This document shows, in pieces, positions 56,115 to 64,000 of a stretch of DNA of 64,000 nt (positions are counted from its first letter, which is position 1; every line of letters begins with the position of its first letter). The notes below the pieces were generated by a model. The model made no database searches, was not told where the DNA came from, and saw nothing but the letters and a program-made list of their open reading frames with translations. Origin of the DNA: Scleromitrula shiraiana (lineage: Eukaryota; Ascomycota; Leotiomycetes; Helotiales; Sclerotiniaceae); assembly GCA_028455995.1 (NCBI GenBank), contig JABELC010000006.1:1736001-1800000 (forward strand), read 5' to 3'. A program made the translations under genes and the position numbers.

Positions 56115-59100
56115 TTACGATAAAGGGCGCGGCTTAGGTAAAGCAGGTATGACTGTCTTTTCGGATCTGCGAATGTTGGAAGGTACGGCTGCTGATTGCG
56201 GTGGGGTTCCATCTGCAATAAAAGACGACGGAAATTTAGCTGGACCGAGAAGTGGCCATTCGGTCGGATCGACAATAACATCTCTGACTAGTGGTTTGAC
56301 CTCCTTAAGACCTACATCCGTATTGGTCTTCTTGTTTGACTCGGTACTTGATGGCTTCTCTTTTTCTAATTCATTTGGTGGTTTTGCAACACTGTCTCGA
56401 CCGTTCCGCAAATTATTGTTGTTTTTGGCATCAGCTTTACGGATTGAGCCAGTTGCAGTTGTCGATTTTGTGTTATCACTATTCGACTGACTACCCTGCT
56501 GACTCTGTTTCTTAAGGTCCTTACTAGATGTAGAACGGCTCTTGTTGAATCCTCCGCCAGTAGATTCCGAATTCTTCGATCCATTATGACCAGATTTCAC
56601 GGTTGAAACATCGGACAGGGTTGGGCTGGACTTGCCATCAGAGATGAGTGTGGTGTCTGCCTTGGCTTCTTGACTCATAAGCTTAGAACCCTTTTCCTCA
56701 TTTTTAATTGCTGTCTCGACGTTCTCTGATTTATCCAAACCAATATTGGAAGGAACACTGGTTTGTGACATCGAAGACATGCTTGGTTTTCGACTAGAAA
56801 CATCGGCAATAGAAATATCACAGCTGGTAAACATTTCACTGGCACTTTCGGTATCTACAGGTGAAAGTGTAGTTGGAGTTAGAGCCAAACAACCAGCCTG
56901 CTTCCCAGTCTCGACCTTGTTTGCAGATTTTGTATTCTTTTTCGACTTCTTGGTCTTGTTCTTGGATTGACGAACTGGATCTGAAGCTTTGGTCGCGTTG
57001 TTGTCCGTCGGAATTAGAATGTTATCTTCCTTGTCCTTCTTTAGAGGAGGGACAACTGTACTTTGTGATTCTCCGGTTGTTTCGGGTGCCTTGAGGTCCA
57101 GTGCGGCAGTGGTGTCAGCCTGAAGCTTCTTATCGGCTTCGGCATTGGCAACAAACTCAACTGTAGAGCTTCTTTCGGTATTCGAGAGAGCTTTATCTGT
57201 TGCTGGAGCCATCTCATCTTGTTTGGGCAGAATGTCGGTAAGTTTTACTTCAGAGCGAGACTTAGTAGGTGTTCCAGTAGGTATCGAAAAGTTAGAACTA
57301 CCAAATCATCAGTATCAAGAATACTACACCTCGAGTTTGCAGGCAGTTAACTCACATGTTTTGTTTCGAATCCTTTCTCTTATGTTTACTTTCCGGCATA
57401 CTACTAATATCCTTTCTAGACGGAGTAAATTTTGCGAGGTTATTGGCGGAACTAAGTTGTAAATGTGAGTAATTGTTGCTAACATAGATCAAATAGCTAC
57501 TTACGATTGTCTGATTGGAGAGTTTTCTTTTCCGGTTCCAGCACTGCTAGACATATTTCGATTGAGATTCTCTTCAGATTGCGGACCACCTCGAGGACCA
57601 TTAAAAGCTTGACGATTCAATCTGGTGCCATTGTTGGGCGGGGTCTCCGATAACGTGAGAGGCATTTGCGGTTGAGATCTAGTACCATTGTTGAGTTGGG
57701 CTTCAACCAGCATGGGAGGCATTTGTTGTTGGAATTGATTTACTCCTCTTTCATGTTGAAGCACTTCCGAAATAACAGACTCCAAGGGACCCCCCGCCAT
57801 CATTTGAGTCGACTTATCTAAATGGTTTGTGGCAGACCCACGGTAAGCAGTATTTGCACCGGAATATCCGTAGCCGTAATTAGGTACCATATGATGGCCA
57901 TTGCCATATTGACTTCCGCTCTGAGATCTTGATGGATGGTGGTGTGATACCGAAGTTCTTCGCGCATAAGAGCGATTTGGCATGTAACGCTGATCTTCGA
58001 CATCATAACCGTTGTAGCTGGAATGACTACCGGAGCGATTTCTCTCGTATTTTTTGGGATATTTGACTACAAGATAACGGCCATTGGGCAATCTGTAATT
58101 GTTGAATTTTAAGATGGCAGCCTCCAAAACATCAGTTTCATACCTACATACTATTAGTATCGTTCTATCGTTGACCATATAGCTGTGAACACTTACGTAA
58201 CAAAGACTGGGCCGAGATGTTGTCCCTTAGTCAAATATTTGATTGATTCAACATTCCCGCATTCTGACATTAAGTCTTTCAACTGGTGAGTGACGAACAT
58301 GTCCCATGAAGCGCCTGTGACGTAGAGAGTTCTTCCAATCATATCTCTGGGTGCTGGAGTGCCTCTATAGGTGTAAAAAGAATATTCTGCACCCTTTGAG
58401 AACTTTGGATCTCCTTCCATTAATCCGTAATCGAGCGCCTCGTGCATAATCGGAACAGAGAAATTGGCATTTTGTGGTATGTTCCTCGCATCGTTAGAGT
58501 ATCCCATACAAACCCCATCATTGTGGCTACTGCGTTGCTTTCCATTGTTGATACTTTGGGGAAAACCACTTTGGGAATGATCACTTTGTGGTGGACCACG
58601 TTGTGAGTTGTGGATGTATACCGGGTCAGAGCTAGACTGAAAAGCTCGGGGTGGGCTCCCTCTAAAGCTACTACCTGACATCTTTCGTCGATCTTTGTGA
58701 TGATAATGATAGGACTTATTCTGCTGTTGTTGACCGTATGGTCGTGCCCATGAAGGCTGCCTGTTGTGCGACTTCTGACCCGAGATTTCTTGGGGCTGAG
58801 TAGGAGACGTTACATTGGGATTGATGTTTTCGTCACCTTGAGCGCTCTTGACGGATTCCTTGCTAGGGGGACTATTACTAGCAGCAATAGTACGCTGACG
58901 AGCCATAAAATTATCGAATGTCTGAGACTGGTTTGGAGAATTAGAAGGCACGCTTTGCGATTGGCTATCTTGTCGACTGGCTTCAGCACGGCGAGCCGCA
59001 TTTGCTTGTGAGATGGCTTGATGCTTGTGTAGGGCCTCCTTAATTGCCTCCAACTGACTTGGGGGCTTGTCGTTAATTTCCTCGTGGGCATCAAAAGCAT

Positions 59101-59653
59101 CGTTGCAAAAATGGTTGAAAAGAACACCAGAAACGATATTCAAGGCTAAATGCTCGTTCTTTTCAATCCATTCACTGACGTACTTATCAATCTCTTGCAT
59201 TTTTCGATCTTCAATTTCTCGGTCAAGTTGCTCGTTCTCTTCTCCAAGCTGATACATCACATAATAGAGAAAACTTGGGCCTTCGGCTTGTATGTCGGCC
59301 GCATCCCAAAGATAATACAAATCTTCCCATTTGGTAGGTCTTTTAACGTAACGAATGATATCTGGAAATTCTTTCCTCAACGTCATAGATTTGTGTGTGA
59401 TGTCGGATTTGAGGTTGCTTCGAGCGATACGGGTAATTGGGTTATTAATAGGTTCTCTTTTTGGGAGGATGCCGCATCTAGTAGAAATATATGCAGGCGC
59501 GTCGGGTAGATTTTCTACTTCCCACACATCGTTCGTAGCTTTGACAGGTGGTCGTGTTTCCCTCATGGTCCATACAGCATTGGCCATATTGGGGTGTTGA
59601 TAGGGTTGATATGCTGGGGCATGATAAATTCCTGTCGACCGATTGTTCATCAT
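56115..59653 (-). CDS. RRM RNA-binding protein, 1124 residues, largely disordered
   Basis: Four exons: 59653-58197, 58143-57505, 57451-57356 and 57297-56115, all GT...AG with matching phases. The N-terminal 190 residues are ordered (TKWEDLYYLWDAADIQAEGP, HLALNIVSGVLFNHFCNDAF) and unlike any domain I can name. A Gln/Ser-rich linker follows. An RRM spans the first intron, about residues 425-510: RTLYVTGASWDMFVTHQLKD, VESIKYLTKGQHLGPVFV, ILKFNNYRLPNGRYLVVKYP. The RNP1 and RNP2 aromatic residues are only partly standard. Then comes an RS/GY-rich stretch (NRSYARRTSVSHHHPSRSQ) and a Lys/Ser-rich tail ending in VDPTEWPLLGPAKFPSSF. Fungal RRM proteins of this build may act in mRNA control, but I cannot name the gene. 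Exons 3 and 4 were included because the frame continues over conserved junctions. Confidence 0.85.
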
Positions 59654-61162
59654 TGGCAAAAAGACGATATCGTCGCCGACTCGAATTGAAGAAATTCACT
59701 CTAATTTCGTAAACGATAGGGCGAGCAATGCTTAGCTTCAATTCATAAATGCGTCAACGTGATCTATGAAAGAAGTAAACAGGATAAAAGAGTGAAGGTA
59801 GGTAGCTATAAAAGCTACAGAAAGTTGTATCAATGAATGACTAATTGCGTAGCTGCTATTGATGACTATTTGGACTGGAATTCAGCCAAGAGAAGCTTAA
59901 GGGGCAGTTAAACACTCTCAGAACACTAGCAGAAAGAAATCGCAAGTTACATGAAAAGTAACGATGATGATATAGAATGGTATCGATTTATTGTATGCGA
60001 CTTTTGAATTGAATGGAAGAAAAGGGGGGGAAACAAAGAAGCAAAAGCTTCAAGTTTTGAGAAGGTAAAGTAAAGAGGGGGAGAGTGGTGGAGGAGAGAA
60101 TTGTTTTTGAAAAGAAAAGAAAAAATTGAAAGTTAATAAAAGGTGAAGAAGGAAGAGAAGGAAGAGAGGGAAATGGGAAATGGGAAATGGGAAATGGGAA
60201 GCGGGAAGCGGGAAGTGGGAAGTGGGAAGTTGCGTGAAGGTAAGAAGAGGGTTATTATTATCATTATTATTATTGTGTTTATTGAAGAAAGCTAATAAAC
60301 TAGAAAGAAGAAACTGTATAGTTTATTACGCAGAATCATTAAGGAAAGAACAACCCACTCCAATTAATTTATCATAATTCACTCTGTCTTTCTTTGAAAC
60401 TCTCAAAATTGGAAAGTAAGAGAGAGAGAGTATAATACAACATAATGAAATACGGTAGAATCTTACTATGATTTGAGAGAATGAAGATCGAAGATTAGGA
60501 ACTAGAAGTGAATATCAAAAATTAATATATGTACAGCCCAATAACATAACGATACAATATTATTTATTAATAATCAATAAATAAATAAACAAATAAATAA
60601 ATAGCAAGTTTCAAGATTGCATCTCATCAAGTTTAGACATTTACCTGCAGAAGAAGAGCCGCAACTCAAAGTTGGAAGCTTCTTTACTTGCCCAGATACA
60701 CAGCAGATTCCAAGAATCCAGTCCACTCCTCTTCTCCTCATCTAGTACCCCATTATCTTCCCATTAGCAGATTCAAAGATCTCCAGAGTGTTTCATCCGT
60801 ATCCAGAAAGTACAGGTTCCCAAAGTAGATATATATGCCTTTACAACGAGAATAACGGGATGATTGAACATCGAGTCAGTCAATAGTAAAGTAGAGATGA
60901 GACCAACCATATTTGATGGTTCTCATAGAGGATGTCACTTTATGCCAAGATGCATCTCACAACCTAATGTCCAGCAACCACGCCCTTGATTTCTCAATCG
61001 AAGGACAACGACCATGTTGACCATTCGATTATCTTCTGCTCATAGCATAGTAGTAATATCATCATGGCGTCACAATATCGCTCGCCTTCGGGAACGATGA
61101 GTTGAGAAGAGTTGAATTGGTATTTGTAATGTATAAAAGAGAAAGAATTTACAAGACGAAGA
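59654..61162. other. RRM gene promoter and GA-rich intergenic region
   Basis: No gene. The RRM promoter side is purine-rich on the plus strand (60020-60160). It includes a seven-base array GGGAAAT/GGGAAGC/GGGAAGT (about 60168-60228) and AATAAATA runs (60580-60601). A frame at 60180-60377 is a translation of the array. Confidence 0.55.
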
Positions 61163-61748
61163 CTAGTTTTTGGGAAGAGCATTAATCATCTTCAATATAT
61201 CCGATTCGTTATCTCCAATAACAGCCCTCCCATTACTCCAATCGACAGTCTATGAACCATTAGTCAAATCCATTCGTCAATATAACACAACATAACATAC
61301 CAAAGGTCTAATAAAACTATCATCATCCAACTTTATCTTCCGCACAGCATCCACCTCATCCTTTGCACCCGTAACCACGTTTCTAACCTTCGAAGCACCA
61401 CCTAAATATTCGAGGATATTCTTTAGTTGATCTGGGGTTGGTGCGGATTCGGTAACTTCAAGTTCGAATTCTTGTCGTTTGGGATGGGATTGCGCGGAAT
61501 GATCGCTGGCTTGATCTTCGGTGGAGGTTTGCGTGGCATTGGCAGATGCTTGTTTTAAGATGTTGTGGGCTCTCATGGAAGCTGGTGAGCTTGCCTTGTG
61601 GAAGAGAGTAATGACATCGAGGGTTTTCTATTAATGGGTAGAATTATGAGCTTGAGCGTTTATTGTGAAAAGAACTGATGCTCAAGATATATATATATAT
61701 ATATACTCATCAACTACATATCTTTCTTATACTTACAAATCTGAACAT
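61163..61748 (-). CDS. FMP46: Fmp46/DUF1687-type mitochondrial thioredoxin-fold protein
   Basis: Three exons: 61748-61737 (only MFRF), 61627-61301 and 61249-61163, giving 141 residues. Text such as KTLDVITLFHKASSPASMRA, FELEVTESAPTPDQLKNILE, YLGGASKVRNVV and DWSNGRAVIGDNESDILKMI matches the fungal Fmp46 (DUF1687) family, which has a thioredoxin fold and is reported mitochondrial in yeast. A putative redox role is family inference; no CxxC is present in this copy. The first exon of four codons is short but its phase and the MFRF start are typical for this gene. Divergent from Nup53 with 460 bp between the two ATGs, so they may share a promoter. Confidence 0.88.
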
Positions 61749-62208
61749 ATTGATTGGTTGATTATTGAAGAGCTTTGAAGATTATTTTTTAATATATTGC
61801 TGTTAAATAGAATGACCGTTTGTATTTCTGTCGTCAAAGTAATAATAAAGTTAAGTAAAGTAAGTAAAAGCTTCAAATCTAATAAAGAGGTCCCCAAACC
61901 ACAAAATGACGTTGGTAAGCTTGGAAAGTTTCCCCCCCCCCCTTCGTAAATAATAATAATAATAATCCTTGATCCATGCAATTTCTAAATTTTATAAGGT
62001 AAGGTGAATAATAAATAATAATACGAGTAAATACTAATAAATAATAATAATAAAGTTTGTCGCGTAGTACAGTACAAATTCCAAAAGAAATTCAAGAACA
62101 TCAAATTCTCTATTCTAGAAGTTACAGGTTCAAGAAAAATAAAAAAAAAATAAAAAAAAAACATTCAAAATATTCAAGACATTCACATTCTTCGCCCTTA
62201 CATCCATA
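61749..62208. promoter_or_regulatory. Shared divergent promoter, Fmp46-like / Nup53
   Basis: 460 bp between two divergently starting genes. It has a C-run (61932-61942), AATAATAAT arrays (61950-61967 and 62010-62055) and an AATAAAAAAAAA tract (62137-62160), plus ATTCAAGACATTCACATTC just before the Nup53 ATG. Both genes must be promoted from here; no factor site is recognised. Confidence 0.6.
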
Positions 62209-63637
62209 ATGCCACCATTAATCTTACATAATGTTCCAGATGAAGAGTGCTATATAGGCGATGATGGAATACAAAGGCCATATGCTATGCTGTTTCCTGG
62301 GTAAGGTTTCAAAATTTAAATCTACATTTATAATGGCGAATTATTCTTCTGACTCTGATAGCAATGATGGGAATCCAGCTACATCGAGATTACGAAGACC
62401 AGTGCCAGAAACAGGATCGTTTGGGAAATCAACGAGACGATCGCGATCTAGAACAGGCACACCAGCTGCAAAGAGAGAAGATCCAACAATAGTAGCTGCA
62501 GATGCCATTTTTACTGCATATCTTTCCAATCGAAACGCGGCGAACACAGATTCAGGATCACCGCAACGAAAAGCCTCCATACCACATTCGCTATCACAAT
62601 CCAATTTACAGAGTGGGAATGCCCTGGCAAGTATCGATGGCAATGCTGGTCCTCACCCAAGATTCGTACATAAGGAACCTACGGAAGTCATCCTACGAGG
62701 TTTCAAACCAAACAATCAATGGGCGGCTATAAGAGAATACGAAAGAATCGGCGGGCACATCTGCGAAGATTATCCACGAGATCCTCCACTCGAACAACGA
62801 AAATATAAAGCCGACCTACGAGACCAGGCTGCACTACGAAGACGTCCTATGACAACCGCAGAAAAGGAAAAGGCTCTGAGATTCGCAGGCGGAGAACATT
62901 GGATCAAAGTAACATTTGAATCCGCAGAAGCTGCCGATATGGCTGTTGAGGCATCACCACAAGCAATACTAGGCTACATGATCCACGCCGAACATTACCG
63001 CGGCGCACCACCAGCAAGAGACGAAATCGGTCAATCCGTCCTCGATGCGAACAACAACAACACGCGTTCAGGTTATCCCAAAAAGGCCCGCTTCAACCCA
63101 GACCCCTTCATCCCATCAGCAGACCGTCGACCCCAACAGTCAGCTCTCTCGCGATCAAGAACCACCCCCAACATGACCCAAGTCGGCCAAAATACCCTCT
63201 TCGAAAATCGCGATCGTGATCATCTCCGTGCTCACTCACCAGATGGATCCCTCGCATCAAGCCACACCCTCGACACCGCCACCCTCTCCACCTCCACCAT
63301 CCGCGGCGACACCACCTCCCCCTCGCAACGACCGTCGTCCTCCGCCTCCACCCAAGAAGCGCCCTCCCTCTACTGCCGCAAAATCCCCCAAGCCCACCGC
63401 ATGCAGCTTCTTCCCGCCGAACAGGCACTCTTACCGCAGAAATCGTACACGCAGCAGGTGATTTCCAATATCCCGTTTCTGAATTGGTTTAGTGCGGATA
63501 TTATTGGGAGCTCGGTGCCGAGGACGGATGGGGGGGAGTTTGATTGGGCAAAAGCGAGTTTTTATTGGAGGTTGATTTATTGGGTTGATTGGTGGTTGGG
63601 GATTTTTGATGTGGTGGGGGGGGATAAGGATGATTAG
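62209..63637 (+). CDS. NUP53: Nucleoporin Nup53 (Nup35/MPPN family)
   Basis: Two exons: 62209-62300 and 62362-63637, giving 455 residues. The start MPPLILHNVPDEECYIGDDG with RPYAMLFPG is a conserved fungal Nup53 N-terminus; the GTAAGG...ATAG intron keeps the frame. A Ser/Arg-rich segment (ETGSFGKSTRRSRSRTG) follows. The Nup35-type RRM is about residues 135-235: FVHKEPTEVILRGFKPNNQW, GGHICEDYPRDPP, EHWIKVTFESAEAADMAVEA, LGYMIHAEHYRG. A disordered stretch leads to the C-terminal membrane-binding helix (ASFYWRLIYWVDWWLGIFDV). Role: inner-ring nucleoporin that contacts the pore membrane and Nup170/Nup157, helping pore assembly. The last exon becomes GC-rich (63200-63420), unlike its neighbours, but stays in frame. 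Length is normal for the family. Confidence 0.93.
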
Positions 63638-64000
63638 ATTAAGGTTAGGATTAGGATTGCTGTTCGACTATAAGGTTGGATTTGTGAGCGGATGGGATGG
63701 GAAGATGAGGTGGGATAGCATAGTAAATGGAGAAGAAGAAGAAAGAAAGAAAGAAAGAAGGAAAGAGAGCAATAAGACGAAGATTATACCCACGGGATGA
63801 TGAGATTGTAAAGAAAAGCTATGTAACACTGACGATTGCCACGCATAAGTTGATTGATGGGCCGGTAGATTCATATTGATGGGAGGAAAGGGGAGTTTTG
63901 CATAGGATCGCTCAATCAAGAATTTGAAAAACAAAAACATAAATGCATACATACATACATACATACAAGAAAAATGTTATATTTGTCATTCTATCTACAA
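63638..64000. other. 3' flank of Nup53
   Basis: GAAA/AAGAAG purine repeats (63728-63765) and an ATAC tetranucleotide array (63945-63966). No gene seen before the window ends. Confidence 0.6.

Noticed and set aside
63108..63428. Arg/Gly/Trp-rich minus frame in Nup53
   Set aside because: Antisense of the GC-rich Ser/Pro part of Nup53.

Overview
This window is nuclear DNA from a filamentous ascomycete. The genes carry short GT...AG introns, and the set is typically fungal: a Zn2Cys6 regulator, a fused ARG5,6 arginine-biosynthesis precursor, Nup53, an Fmp46-like protein, a GH76 mannanase and CorA-like proteins. Blocks of extremely AT-rich DNA with decayed transposons look like products of repeat-induced point mutation (RIP). 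The style and AT-rich blocks suggest a Leotiomycete such as Botrytis, Sclerotinia or Monilinia, but that placement is inference. I saw no rRNA, tRNA or CRISPR.

Layout. 1-270 is the 5' end of a GH76 (Dfg5/Dcw1-type) gene on the minus strand. 2.0-18.4 kb is an AT-rich transposon graveyard. It holds about 1-kb terminal-inverted-repeat (TIR) elements, a GC-richer minisatellite, and a minus-strand Ty1/copia element (168-bp LTRs) split by a second minus-strand LTR element (162-bp LTRs). 18.4-21.6 kb has a small His/Ser-repeat orphan and a truncated, frame-broken COG4 copy. 22.8-33 kb holds housekeeping genes: a Zn2Cys6 regulator, a synaptobrevin v-SNARE and the mitochondrial ARG5,6 precursor. 33.8-38.4 kb is a second AT-rich zone in which a short-chain dehydrogenase gene sits between two direct repeats, one of them hit by the same TIR element family.

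38.6-51 kb is an accessory region with two decayed CorA-like membrane protein genes, a large protein kinase, a small Pro-rich orphan, a Cys-rich orphan and a MYND zinc-finger gene. 51.6-64 kb returns to conserved cell functions: an RBR ubiquitin ligase, a 1124-residue RRM protein, an Fmp46/DUF1687 thioredoxin-fold protein and nucleoporin Nup53. The last two are divergent from a shared 460-bp promoter.

There are no operons. The conserved genes serve unrelated functions (secretion, arginine synthesis, nuclear pores, ubiquitination, cell wall). The strongest unusual signals are the nested retroelements with recognisable target duplications, the TA-flanked TIR family, the repeat-bracketed dehydrogenase, the frame-compensated COG4 copy, and a CorA-like gene broken by a 757-bp insertion with an 11-bp direct repeat. 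Gene models were built by eye from open frames, splice signals and family resemblance; no database search was run.
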